This document shows, one piece after another, positions 44,163 through 52,650 of a DNA stretch of 64,000 nucleotides. Each line of letters starts with the position of its first letter. Position 1 is the first letter of the stretch. The stretch is from Brevibacillus fulvus (lineage in GTDB: Bacteria; Bacillota; Bacilli; Brevibacillales; Brevibacillaceae). The position numbers and the translations under genes are program-made. The stretch is from contig NZ_JAFBEB010000002.1 in assembly GCF_016908525.1 (NCBI RefSeq), forward strand, positions 336,392 through 400,391. Reading direction: 5' to 3'. The notes beneath the pieces were generated by a model that saw only the letters and a list, made by a program, of their open reading frames with translations, did no database searches and was not told the origin of the DNA.

Positions 44163-45176
44163 ATGAGCTTTTTCAGCAAATTGCGTGAGGCCATTGTGCA
44201 AAAATCGGAGGCGGTCACGCAAAAATTTACCGATGGTTTGACGAAAACGAGAAATCTGCTGGTCGAAAAAGTAGAGGACTTGGTGCGCCGATACAAAAAG
44301 ATTGATGAGGATTTCTTCGAGGAGTTGGAAGAAATTCTGATTACCGCTGACGTTGGCGTAGGTACGGTGATGGAATTGATCGACGAGCTGCGCGGCGAGG
44401 TCCGGCGGCAAAAAATTGAAAACGCCCTTGATTTGCAGCCGATTTTGTCGGAAAAGCTGGTAGCTTTGCTGAAAAATGAGGAAGCGGACGCGACCAGCTT
44501 GCAGCTTGAAGACGGACGGCTCAACGTCATTTTGTTTGTCGGGGTCAACGGCGTGGGAAAAACGACGACCATCGGGAAGATGGCGCATATGTTTAAGCAA
44601 CAGGGCAAAAAGGTGTTGCTGGCCGCGGGCGATACGTTCCGCGCGGCGGCAATCGAACAGCTGGAGGTATGGGGAGAGCGCGTGGGCGTCGATGTGATCA
44701 AGCATCAACAAGGGGCCGACCCGGCAGCGGTGATCTACGATGCCCTGCAAGCAGCCAAATCGCGCGGCGTTGACATTTTGCTGTGCGATACAGCCGGCCG
44801 GTTGCAAAACAAGGTAAACCTGATGGAAGAGCTGAACAAAGTGTACCGGGTGGTTCAACGGGAAGTGCCCGGCGCTCCGCATGAAGTGCTGCTTGTGCTT
44901 GACGCCACTACTGGCCAAAATGCGCTGTCACAGGCGAAAACGTTTGGCCAATCTGCCGGCGTTACCGGAATTGTCTTGACCAAACTGGACGGTACGGCCA
45001 AAGGCGGCATCGTCATCGCCATCCGCAATGAACTGAAAATTCCCGTCAAGTATGTCGGGTTGGGCGAACGGATGGACGACCTGCAGCCATTCGATCCGGA
45101 GCAATTTGTCCATGCGCTGTTTGCCGGACTGATTGCCGAGGAAGCGGCGGAAACGGCGAAACAACAGCAGGAATAA
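44163..45176 (+). CDS. ftsY: Signal recognition particle receptor FtsY
   Basis: 337-aa SRP GTPase with the N domain and the G domain motifs GVNGVGKTTTIGKM (about 127), DTFRAAAIEQL, LCDTAGRLQNK and TKLDGTAKGG. The N-terminal acidic A domain of E. coli is absent, as in other Firmicutes. It docks the ribosome-SRP complex at the membrane. ATG 44163 is used because GGGAGG directly touches the ATG at 44157. Confidence 0.96.
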   Translation: MSFFSKLREAIVQKSEAVTQKFTDGLTKTRNLLVEKVEDLVRRYKKIDEDFFEELEEILITADVGVGTVMELIDELRGEVRRQKIENALDLQPILSEKLVALLKNEEADATSLQLEDGRLNVILFVGVNGVGKTTTIGKMAHMFKQQGKKVLLAAGDTFRAAAIEQLEVWGERVGVDVIKHQQGADPAAVIYDALQAAKSRGVDILLCDTAGRLQNKVNLMEELNKVYRVVQREVPGAPHEVLLVLDATTGQNALSQAKTFGQSAGVTGIVLTKLDGTAKGGIVIAIRNELKIPVKYVGLGERMDDLQPFDPEQFVHALFAGLIAEEAAETAKQQQE

Positions 45177-45227
45177 ACGGTTTTCCGGCAGGAACAACTT
45201 TTTTGCAAACCTTGTCAACAAAAAACC

Positions 45228-45256
45228 TTGACAGAGGGTAAAGAATTAGGTACGAT
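45228..45256 (+). promoter_or_regulatory. Sigma-A promoter of ylxM-ffh
   Basis: TTGACA (45228-45233), 17 bp, TACGAT (45251-45256), 70 bp before ylxM. Confidence 0.65.
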
Positions 45257-45325
45257 ATGTAACGTGCTGTAAAGGGAAAAACCTTTACATGTTAATCGAG
45301 TACCTCATGCAAAGGATTGGTTCGC

Positions 45326-45664
45326 ATGTTGGAAAAGACCAATCAAGTGAATCTCTTGTTTGACTTTTATTCCACTCTCTTAAAAGGAAAACAGCGCGAG
45401 TACCTGGAGCTATATTATCTGGATGATTTGTCGCTTTCGGAAATTGCCGAAATGCACGAGGTATCTCGACAAGCCGTCTACGATCATATCAAGCGGGCGG
45501 AAAAGCAGCTGTTCGAATATGAAGAAAAACTTCAGTTGGCAGCGAAACACGAACAGCGGCAAGCGATCCTCGATAAGTTGAAGGGGTTTGTCGCAGAGAG
45601 ATGTGAAGGTGCAACGAGAGAAGAGCTACATGCTTTGCTCCTGGAACTGTCAGAGATGGATTAG
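45326..45664 (+). CDS. ylxM: SRP-associated helix-turn-helix protein YlxM
   Basis: 112 aa with a sigma-70 region 4-like helix-turn-helix ([33 protein letters not shown]). YlxM/P13 proteins are encoded with ffh and regulate SRP assembly or GTPase activity in Gram-positive bacteria. AAAGG lies 10 nt before ATG 45326. The gap to ffh is 10 bp. Confidence 0.9.
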   Translation: MLEKTNQVNLLFDFYSTLLKGKQREYLELYYLDDLSLSEIAEMHEVSRQAVYDHIKRAEKQLFEYEEKLQLAAKHEQRQAILDKLKGFVAERCEGATREELHALLLELSEMD

Positions 45665-45674
45665 GAGGGCTCGT

Positions 45675-47054
45675 ATGGCATTTGAAAGTTTAGCCAGCCG
45701 ACTGCAGGGCGCTTTTGACAAGCTTCGCGGCAGAGGAAAGATTGACGAAACTGCCGTGAATGAAGCGATGCGCGAAGTGCGCTTGGCGCTGTTGGAAGCT
45801 GACGTTAACTTTAAAGTAGTAAAAGAGTTTATCGCTCGCGTCAAGGAACGGGCAGTTGGCCAAGAGGTGCTGAAAAGCTTGACCCCCGGCCAGATGGTCA
45901 TCAAGATCGTCAACGAGGAACTGACCGCTCTGATGGGCGGAGATGTCGCGAAAATCGCGGTTGCCAATCGGCCGCCAACCGTTGTGATGATGGTCGGTCT
46001 GCAAGGGGCAGGGAAAACGACCTCAACCGGAAAACTGGCGAAACATCTGCAAAAGCAGAATCGCAAACCGTTGCTGGTAGCAGCGGATATTTACCGCCCG
46101 GCGGCGATTAAACAACTGCAAGTATTGGGCGAGCAGATCAAAGCGCCGGTTTTTTCCCTGGGTGATCAAGTAAGCCCGGTGGAAATTGCCAGACAGGCAA
46201 TCGAGCACGCAAAAGAAAACCATCTTGATTACGTCTTGATCGATACGGCCGGTCGGCTGCATATTGATGAAGCGTTGATGGAAGAGCTGCGGCAAGTTCG
46301 CGAAGTGGCCAAACCTGATGAGATCCTGCTCGTGGTTGACGCCATGACTGGTCAAGATGCAGTCAATGTGGCGGAAAGCTTTAACCAGCAACTGGAGTTG
46401 ACCGGTGTAGTTTTGACCAAGCTGGATGGTGATACGCGCGGCGGTGCTGCGTTGTCGGTCAAAGCGGTTACCGGCAAACCGATCAAGTTTGCCGCGATGG
46501 GCGAAAAGCTGGATGCCCTGGAACCGTTTCATCCCGATCGGATGGCTTCGCGGATTTTGGGGATGGGCGATGTGCTCAGCCTGATTGAAAAAGCGCAGGA
46601 AGCGGTCGACACCGAGAAGGCGAAACAAATGGAACGGCAAATGCGGCAAGGGGAATTTACCTTTGACATGTTTCTCGATTCCATGCAGCAGATGCGCAAT
46701 CTCGGGCCGTTGGAAGATATTCTCGGCATGTTGCCGGGCATGAACAAGCTCAAGGGCAATATGAAAGTGGATGAAAAGCAAATCGGACGTGTCGAGGCTA
46801 TCGTCAAATCGATGACCAAAGCGGAACGGGCCAATCCCGATCTGTTGAATGCGTCCCGACGGAAACGGATTGCCGCAGGCAGCGGAACCAGCATTCAGGA
46901 AGTAAACCGGTTCATCAAGCAGTTTGAAGATATGAAGAAGATGATGAAGCAGTTTACCGGAATGACCGACAAGATCAAGAAGAAGCAGAAAAAAGGCGGT
47001 CTGAAAATGCCGGGGATGAACTTTCCGTTCAACTTTAAACCTCCGTTCAAATGA
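45675..47054 (+). CDS. ffh: Signal recognition particle protein Ffh
   Basis: 459 aa. N and G domain motifs: GLQGAGKTTSTGKL (about 106), DIYRPAAIKQL, LIDTAGRLH and TKLDGDTRGG. The Met-rich M domain binds 4.5S RNA (MQQMRNLGPLEDILGMLPGM, then SRRKRIAAGSGTSIQEVNRF). The tail is basic and Phe-rich. It binds signal sequences at the ribosome and passes them to FtsY. The SRP RNA gene itself is not in the window. Confidence 0.97.
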   Translation: MAFESLASRLQGAFDKLRGRGKIDETAVNEAMREVRLALLEADVNFKVVKEFIARVKERAVGQEVLKSLTPGQMVIKIVNEELTALMGGDVAKIAVANRPPTVVMMVGLQGAGKTTSTGKLAKHLQKQNRKPLLVAADIYRPAAIKQLQVLGEQIKAPVFSLGDQVSPVEIARQAIEHAKENHLDYVLIDTAGRLHIDEALMEELRQVREVAKPDEILLVVDAMTGQDAVNVAESFNQQLELTGVVLTKLDGDTRGGAALSVKAVTGKPIKFAAMGEKLDALEPFHPDRMASRILGMGDVLSLIEKAQEAVDTEKAKQMERQMRQGEFTFDMFLDSMQQMRNLGPLEDILGMLPGMNKLKGNMKVDEKQIGRVEAIVKSMTKAERANPDLLNASRRKRIAAGSGTSIQEVNRFIKQFEDMKKMMKQFTGMTDKIKKKQKKGGLKMPGMNFPFNFKPPFK

Positions 47055-47177
47055 TGGAAGTGCGGACGGTTTCTCCAAACGCTTGAACTCTCTTTGCAGA
47101 CAGCAAACGCTGGCCTGCAATAGTTCAGATATATGCATAACAACGTGTTTGCGTTGATTTTATAGGAGGTGAACAAC

Positions 47178-47450
47178 ATGGCAGTAAAAATCCGTCTGAA
47201 ACGTATGGGTTCCAAAAGAGCACCATTCTATCGTGTAGTTGTGGCTGATTCCCGCTCTCCACGTGATGGTCGTTTCATCGAGGAAATCGGTTACTACAAT
47301 CCGGTTGCACAACCAGCTGTTGTCAACATCGACACAGAGAAAGCTGTTCAATGGATCTTGAACGGTGCTGCGCCAACCGATACCGTTCGCAATCTGCTTT
47401 CCAAAGCAGGCGTCCTCGCGAAAGTACACGAAACCAAATACGGTAAATAA
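47178..47450 (+). CDS. rpsP: 30S ribosomal protein S16
   Basis: 90 aa beginning [24 protein letters not shown], the S16 signature. RBS GGAGGTG is 5 nt upstream. It is followed after 21 bp by khpA. Confidence 0.97.
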   Translation: MAVKIRLKRMGSKRAPFYRVVVADSRSPRDGRFIEEIGYYNPVAQPAVVNIDTEKAVQWILNGAAPTDTVRNLLSKAGVLAKVHETKYGK

Positions 47451-47471
47451 TTTCTTTACGGGAGAATCACG

Positions 47472-47699
47472 ATGAAAGCGCTGGTCGAAACGATCGCAAA
47501 AGCTCTCGTAGATCATCCGGAAGAAGTGCGTGTAAACGTAGTGGAAAGAGACCGGACGTTCGTTTATGAATTATCTGTCCATCCTGAGGACATGGGCAAG
47601 ATTATTGGTAAACAGGGACGGATCGCCAAAGCACTGCGGACCGTAGTGATCGCTGCGTCTGTGCAAACGGACAAGCGCGTCATAGTGGAAATTGTTTAA
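47472..47699 (+). CDS. khpA: KH-domain RNA-binding protein KhpA
   Basis: 75 aa, a single KH domain with the conserved MGKIIGKQGRIAKALRTVV (GxxG loop). It usually pairs with KhpB (Jag) as a global RNA chaperone influencing cell elongation. It is cotranscribed with rpsP and ended by a strong terminator. Confidence 0.94.
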   Translation: MKALVETIAKALVDHPEEVRVNVVERDRTFVYELSVHPEDMGKIIGKQGRIAKALRTVVIAASVQTDKRVIVEIV

Positions 47700-47706
47700 A
47701 CCTCAA

Positions 47707-47733
47707 GGCTGGGAGCAGACTCCCAGCCTTTTT
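47707..47733 (+). terminator. Rho-independent terminator of rpsP-khpA
   Basis: Perfect 9-bp stem GGCTGGGAG / CTCCCAGCC with a 4-nt loop and TTTTT. Confidence 0.92.
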
Positions 47734-47848
47734 CTATCAGACGCTGCTTCCCAAAATGGCTTGCCAATGCCTCTGTTTTTTGCGATGATTAATTCTTGAT
47801 TATGCTCGTTCGGGCTAAAGCGGGCAAGCAGGAGGAGGGAACGCTTGA

Positions 47849-48271
47849 ATGTTGACAGTTCAACGTCCCATACGGGTGAAGGTTGTACTTACCGAATCGT
47901 CCAGAGCCAGACTCATCGCCGAGTATCAGCAACAGGCCAGGCAGATCGCTCTGGAGTTGGAACAGTGGCAGTTTGAAAGCCGCAAACTGTTGCTGGACGC
48001 CCAGAAAAAATCGGCCGATACGTTTCGGTTGGCTAAAGAACGCGTCGCACGGGAAGAACAAACGAGGAAGGAAAAACTGGAATTGATCCGGTTCAAACTG
48101 GACCAGCTCGAGCAATTGCCGGACGGCAGTGAACTGGATTATGCAACCGTAGAAGGCAGTGTCCAGATTAAGGTTGGCGATTCCTGGGACGAGATGATGA
48201 GGGGAACGGAAATTATTATCAGAGACGGAATCGTCAGCGAGATTCGCGAAGGAGGAAAAGCAGTTGAGTGA
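47849..48271 (+). CDS. ylqD: YlqD family protein
   Basis: 140 aa. It has a beta N-terminus (MLTVQRPIRVKVVLTE), a central coiled coil (QQARQIALELEQWQFESRK ... REEQTRKEKLELIRFKLDQL), and a short beta domain (VQIKVGDSWDEMMRGTEIII). Its place between khpA and rimM matches B. subtilis ylqD, of unknown function. The stop overlaps rimM by 8 bp. Confidence 0.88.
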   Translation: MLTVQRPIRVKVVLTESSRARLIAEYQQQARQIALELEQWQFESRKLLLDAQKKSADTFRLAKERVAREEQTRKEKLELIRFKLDQLEQLPDGSELDYATVEGSVQIKVGDSWDEMMRGTEIIIRDGIVSEIREGGKAVE

Positions 48272-48782
48272 CAAACGTTTCTTTACTGTGGGCAAACTGG
48301 TAAATACGCAAGGGCTGCGCGGGGAAGTTCGGGTCATCTCCACGACCGATTTTCCGGATGAACGGTTTAAAGTGGGAAACCAGCTTTATTTATTTCATCC
48401 ATCCCTCACCGAACCGCTTCCATTGACGATTGCATCGCGCCGTCAGCATAAGGAGTTTGAATTGATCAGCTTTCAAGGCTTTACGTCAATCAACGATGTG
48501 GAGAAGTTTAAGGGCGGTGAGCTGAAAATTCCGGAAGAGGCGCTGATGGAACTGGAGGAAGATGAATTTTACATACACCAGCTGATTGGCTGTGACGTGG
48601 TAACCGATGAAGGGGAAGAACTGGGCAAAATTGTCGACGTGCTTCAGCCTGGAGCCAATGATGTATGGGTGGTCAAGGGCAAGCGCGGCGAAATTTTGCT
48701 TCCGTTTATCGACGACTGCATCAAGGAAGTGGATATCGCCGCAAAGCGGGTTGTTTGCCACTTGCTGGAAGGTCTGCTGTAG
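48264..48782 (+). CDS. rimM: Ribosome maturation factor RimM
   Basis: 172 aa. It has an N-terminal beta-barrel (FFTVGKLVNTQGLRGEVRVI) and a C-terminal PRC barrel (LIGCDVVTDEGEELGKIVDVLQPGANDVWVV, LPFIDDCIKEVD). It matures the 30S head by binding S19. TTG 48264 follows GGAGG by 8 nt. It is cotranscribed with trmD. Confidence 0.95.
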   Translation: MSDKRFFTVGKLVNTQGLRGEVRVISTTDFPDERFKVGNQLYLFHPSLTEPLPLTIASRRQHKEFELISFQGFTSINDVEKFKGGELKIPEEALMELEEDEFYIHQLIGCDVVTDEGEELGKIVDVLQPGANDVWVVKGKRGEILLPFIDDCIKEVDIAAKRVVCHLLEGLL

Positions 48783-48794
48783 GGAGGAAGCGAT

Positions 48795-49538
48795 GTGCGG
48801 ATTGATATTTTAACCCTTTTTCCGGAAATGTTTTCCGGCGTCTTGCAGACCAGCATACTGGGCAAGGCCGCGGAAAAAGGAATTGTCCAATACAAGGTTA
48901 CGAACTTCCGGGATTATTCGGAAAGCAAACACGGCACCGTTGACGATACGCCGTATGGCGGCGGCGGGGGGATGGTGTTGAAGCCTGAGCCGTTGTTTCG
49001 GGCGGTGGAAGACATCGCGCAAGGCACGAAACCGCGCATCATCCTGATGTGTCCACAGGGGCGGCCATATCGGCAGGCGATCGCGGAGGAATTGGCCCGG
49101 GAAGAACATTTGATCTTCATTTGCGGCCATTATGAAGGGTATGATGAACGCATCCGGGAACATTTGATCACCGATGAAATCTCCATTGGCGATTATGTTT
49201 TGACCGGCGGCGAATTGGCGGCGATGGTCGTGATCGACAGCGTCGTCCGCTTGCAACCCGGCGCGTTGGGCAACGAAACATCTGCGGTGACGGACTCTTT
49301 TTCGACCGGGCTGTTGGAATATCCGCACTATACGCGGCCGGCCGAGTTTCGCGGCTGGAAAGTGCCGGAGATTTTGCTCTCAGGCCATCATGCCAACATC
49401 GAACGGTGGCGTTTGAAAGAATCGCTGCGCCGGACGCTGCAGCGGCGGCCCGAACTATTGGAGCAGCTCGAACTGACCAAGGAAATGAGCGAGCTTTTGG
49501 CGGAAATACGCCGCGAGCAGGAAGAAAACGGTCAATAA
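48795..49538 (+). CDS. trmD: tRNA (guanine37-N1)-methyltransferase
   Basis: 247 aa, beginning [24 protein letters not shown]. It carries [29 protein letters not shown], and [20 protein letters not shown] (the trefoil-knot SAM site). It makes m1G37 to prevent frameshifting. The GTG start at 48795 follows AGGGAGG, 12 bp after rimM. Confidence 0.97.
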   Translation: MRIDILTLFPEMFSGVLQTSILGKAAEKGIVQYKVTNFRDYSESKHGTVDDTPYGGGGGMVLKPEPLFRAVEDIAQGTKPRIILMCPQGRPYRQAIAEELAREEHLIFICGHYEGYDERIREHLITDEISIGDYVLTGGELAAMVVIDSVVRLQPGALGNETSAVTDSFSTGLLEYPHYTRPAEFRGWKVPEILLSGHHANIERWRLKESLRRTLQRRPELLEQLELTKEMSELLAEIRREQEENGQ

Positions 49539-49553
49539 TCAAGGAAAAAAATA

Positions 49554-49680
49554 TTGTAGTCGCTCGTCCATTATGTTATTATATTGCTTGTGGCAATTTT
49601 GCCCGCTGACTAAGGCGGTCCGCTACTCGTAGCTCAAGCAGTTGTGACTTGAGTCAAAGGACGAGTAAGAACGTCTGATC
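49554..49680 (+). promoter_or_regulatory. rplS promoter and structured 5' leader (possible L19 leader)
   Basis: Promoter TTGTAG (49554-49559), 17 bp, TATTAT (49577-49582). The leader folds into an elongated hairpin: outer pair ACTCGT with ACGAGT (about 49624 and 49660) and inner pair CTCAAG with CTTGAG around a short loop, ending just before the RBS. Autoregulatory L19 leaders are known upstream of rplS in Bacillales; the match here is by position and shape, not a model search. Confidence 0.55.
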
Positions 49681-49698
49681 GGAAGGAGGGAATTTGAA

Positions 49699-50046
49699 AT
49701 GAATCAAGTGATCCGTGAATTAGAAAAAGAACAATTGAAACAGGATCTTCCTGCGTTCCGACCTGGTGACACTGTTCGTGTACACGTGAAGGTTATTGAA
49801 GGTCAGCGCGAGCGTATTCAGCTGTTTGAAGGCGTTGTGATCCGTCGTCGCGGTTCGGGTGTTAGCGAAACATTTACCGTCCGTAAAGTTTCTTACGGCG
49901 TAGGTGTTGAACGTACTTTCCCTGTTCACACTCCTAAAATCGAAAAGATTGAAGTAGTGCGTCATGGTCGCGTACGTCGCGCGAAACTGTACTACCTGCG
50001 TGATCGTGTGGGTAAAGCAGCCCGGATTAAAGAAATCCGCCGATAA
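49699..50046 (+). CDS. rplS: 50S ribosomal protein L19
   Basis: 115 aa with the L19 core [43 protein letters not shown] and the C-terminal [30 protein letters not shown]. It has its own promoter and leader rather than depending on trmD. Confidence 0.97.
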   Translation: MNQVIRELEKEQLKQDLPAFRPGDTVRVHVKVIEGQRERIQLFEGVVIRRRGSGVSETFTVRKVSYGVGVERTFPVHTPKIEKIEVVRHGRVRRAKLYYLRDRVGKAARIKEIRR

Positions 50047-50092
50047 AACCAACAAGGAAAGCGTGTGTAAACCGAATAGCGCTTTTCACAAT

Positions 50093-50129
50093 AAAAGAAG
50101 GAGGACTGGTTGCCAGCCCTCCTTCTTTT
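50093..50129 (+). terminator. Rho-independent terminator of rplS
   Basis: Stem AAAAGAAGGAGG / CCTCCTTCTTTT around a 12-nt loop that itself pairs CTGG/CCAG. Confidence 0.85.
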
Positions 50130-50212
50130 CCCATTCAACCGAAAAATTGTACGGGCGGGTGGCAAACCTGCATCTTTTTGCATATGAGTGCTGAAAGCGG
50201 GAGGATAATAGG

Positions 50213-50770
50213 ATGAGTGAACAAACCACCTCCAGCAGGGGAAGACGTGAAGCCTGGGAATGGATCAGAGCATTGGGGATCGCGATTATCCTTGCGTTTC
50301 TGATCCGCACTTTTTTGTTTGCGCCATTCGTCGTGGATGGACAATCAATGGAGACGACTTTGCACAACGGGGAAAAACTGGTTGTCAACAAGGCGATCTA
50401 CTTGCTCTCCCAGCCGCAAAGGGGCGATATCATCGTCTTTCATGCCGAACCAACGCGTGATTACATAAAACGAGTGATTGCCGTAGCCGGCGATACGATC
50501 GAAATGAAAAACGATCAGCTTTATTTGAATGGCAAGCAGGCCGATGAACCATACCTGGCGGAGAAGCGCAAAGAAGCCAAGCAGAAGGGGGTTCCCCTGA
50601 CGGAAGATTTTGGCCCGATCACGATTCCCGATGGCCAGATTTTTGTAATGGGCGACAATCGCCTGAACAGCCGTGACAGCAGAGCGATCGGCCCGGTCGA
50701 TGTGGACACGGTGGTGGGCCGCGCCGAACTTGTCTTCTGGCCATTCGGCGAGTTGAGAGTGACCCGCTAA
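50213..50770 (+). CDS. Type I signal peptidase (SipS/LepB)
   Basis: 185 aa. One N-terminal membrane helix (LGIAIILAFLIRTFLFAPFVV) is followed by the catalytic Ser45 (GQSMETTL) and Lys86 (RDYIKRVIAVAGDTIE), then the box E MGDNRLNSRDSRAIG. It removes signal peptides such as that of the gene at 5932. Bacillales carry several sip paralogues, so a specific letter is not assigned. It is followed after 52 bp by rbgA. Confidence 0.94.
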   Translation: MSEQTTSSRGRREAWEWIRALGIAIILAFLIRTFLFAPFVVDGQSMETTLHNGEKLVVNKAIYLLSQPQRGDIIVFHAEPTRDYIKRVIAVAGDTIEMKNDQLYLNGKQADEPYLAEKRKEAKQKGVPLTEDFGPITIPDGQIFVMGDNRLNSRDSRAIGPVDVDTVVGRAELVFWPFGELRVTR

Positions 50771-50822
50771 GCCAGCCGATCCTGCCATGACGAAAAGCTG
50801 ATGTGGAAAGAAGGTGAATGAC

Positions 50823-51725
50823 ATGACGATTCAATGGTTTCCTGGGCATATGGCCAAAGCCCGCCGGCAAGTGACGGAAAAGCTGAAGCAAATCGATGTG
50901 GTCATCGAATTGCTGGACGCCCGCTTGCCGCTGTCCAGCCGCAACCCGATGATCAACGAAATTGTCGGAGAAAAGCCGCGCCTGATTCTGCTGAACAAAG
51001 CGGATCTTGCCGATGAACAGGTAACAGAACTTTGGATGCGATACTTTAAAAATCAGGGAATTCGCACCTTGCCGATTGACGCGCTGAGCGGAAAGGGAGT
51101 CAACAAACTGCCTGCCTATTGTCAGGAATTGGCTGCGGATATGCTGAACAAGCGAGCCGAACGGGGCATGCAAGCTCGTGCGGTGCGAATCATGATCCTC
51201 GGGATTCCCAATGTCGGCAAATCGTCGCTGATCAACCGATTGGCCAAACGGGCAGTCGCCCAGACCGGCGATCGGCCGGCTGTGACCAAGGCGCAACAGT
51301 GGGTCAAAATGGGGGATTCCCTGGAATTGTTGGACACACCGGGGATTCTCTGGCCCAAGTTTGAAGATCAGATGGTTGGTTTGCGTTTGGCTGCCAGCGG
51401 TGCAATCAAGGATGAACTGATTGATTTTACGGAAGTGGCATTGTTTGTGATCGCTTATATGATGCATTATTATCCCGAGCGATTGACAGAGCGGTTCAAA
51501 CTAAAACAACTCCCCGAAGATCGAGTGGAAATGCTGGAGGAAATCGCGAAAAAACGCGGTTGTCTCGTATCGGGCGGGCAAGTGGATTACGACAAAGCCG
51601 CGGAAATTTTTCTGCGTGAACTGCGCTCAGGCAAGATGGGCGTCATTTCCTTGGAACGGCCGGAGGATTGGGAGATGGCGGAACCGATTGGCAAGCCGTT
51701 AAGCTTGTCGCAAGCTGACTTTTAA
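50823..51725 (+). CDS. rbgA: Ribosome biogenesis GTPase RbgA (YlqF)
   Basis: 300 aa, a circularly permuted GTPase: G4 LLNKADLAD first, then G5 region, G1 GIPNVGKSSLINRL and G3 DTPGILWPK. The N-terminus MTIQWFPGHMAKARRQ is diagnostic. It is essential for late 50S assembly in B. subtilis. ATG 50823 has AAGGTGA 7 nt upstream. Confidence 0.96.
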   Translation: MTIQWFPGHMAKARRQVTEKLKQIDVVIELLDARLPLSSRNPMINEIVGEKPRLILLNKADLADEQVTELWMRYFKNQGIRTLPIDALSGKGVNKLPAYCQELAADMLNKRAERGMQARAVRIMILGIPNVGKSSLINRLAKRAVAQTGDRPAVTKAQQWVKMGDSLELLDTPGILWPKFEDQMVGLRLAASGAIKDELIDFTEVALFVIAYMMHYYPERLTERFKLKQLPEDRVEMLEEIAKKRGCLVSGGQVDYDKAAEIFLRELRSGKMGVISLERPEDWEMAEPIGKPLSLSQADF

Positions 51726-51736
51726 TGGGCAGATCG

Positions 51737-51764
51737 ACCGTCTATCAACGGATAGGCGGTTTTT
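51737..51764 (+). terminator. Rho-independent terminator of rbgA
   Basis: 10-bp stem ACCGTCTATC / GATAGGCGGT (one G-U pair), 4-nt loop, five T. Confidence 0.82.
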
Positions 51765-51835
51765 CCATTGTGTCACATTCGTTTGAGCCAAAGGGTTCCT
51801 TTTTATTTTCAGGTACATAGGAGAGAAAGTGATCA

Positions 51836-52612
51836 ATGGATATCGCCAAAATGTCGATAACAGAAATACGAACAGCAGTAGAAAAATTGGACGAACTAAG
51901 CAAAGATTTTCTATCATTATTGGCAGAAGATCCCCGCAAAGGGGTTCGCGAGTTGGCCCGCCAACTGGAAAACCGTCTGGCCCATCAGGAAAAACTGGCC
52001 GCTCGCTGGGCGGAGATGAGCCAGTATGAACGGACTCTATGGCAAGAAGGAGCGCGGTATATTTTTGGCATCGATGAAGTGGGGCGAGGTCCGCTCGCTG
52101 GGCCGGTGGTGGCTTGTGCCGTCTGCTTGCCGCCCGATTTCTATTTGCCGGGGTTGAATGATTCGAAAAAAGTTCCGGAAGCGATGCGCACCGCGTTTTA
52201 CGAAGTGATCAAACGAGAGGCGCTGGCGATAGGCACAGGAATTGTCTCGGCGGAACGGATTGACCAGATCAACATCCTGGAAGCGACCAAAGAAGCGATG
52301 AGACTGGCGATTGATTCCGCTTCGCTGCCGCCGGACGTTTGTCTGATCGACGCGGTACGGCTGCCCGACTTGCCTTGCAGACAAATTCCCATCATCGGCG
52401 GGGACGGAAAAAGCATTTCCATTGCCGCCGCTTCCATCGTGGCCAAAGTAACGAGAGACCGGCTGATGCAAGAGTATGCAACTGAGTATCCCGCATACGG
52501 ATTTGACAAGAATGCCGGTTACGGCACGGCCGAGCATTTGCGGGCGATCCAACAGTTCGGCCCCTCGCCGATTCACCGCTATTCTTTTACCGGTGTGAAG
52601 GAATGGGCCTGA
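51836..52612 (+). CDS. rnhB: Ribonuclease HII
   Basis: 258 aa. An N-terminal substrate-contact region of about 70 residues is followed by the catalytic domain: IFGIDEVGRGPLAGPVVACAV (Asp-Glu), DSKKV and CLIDAVRLP. It removes ribonucleotides from DNA duplexes. RBS AGGAGAGA. It begins the rnhB-ylqG-ylqH-yraN run. Confidence 0.95.
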   Translation: MDIAKMSITEIRTAVEKLDELSKDFLSLLAEDPRKGVRELARQLENRLAHQEKLAARWAEMSQYERTLWQEGARYIFGIDEVGRGPLAGPVVACAVCLPPDFYLPGLNDSKKVPEAMRTAFYEVIKREALAIGTGIVSAERIDQINILEATKEAMRLAIDSASLPPDVCLIDAVRLPDLPCRQIPIIGGDGKSISIAAASIVAKVTRDRLMQEYATEYPAYGFDKNAGYGTAEHLRAIQQFGPSPIHRYSFTGVKEWA

Positions 52613-52650
52613 CGCAAAACTATCGTTGAACCATGAAAGGAGGCTGCCCG

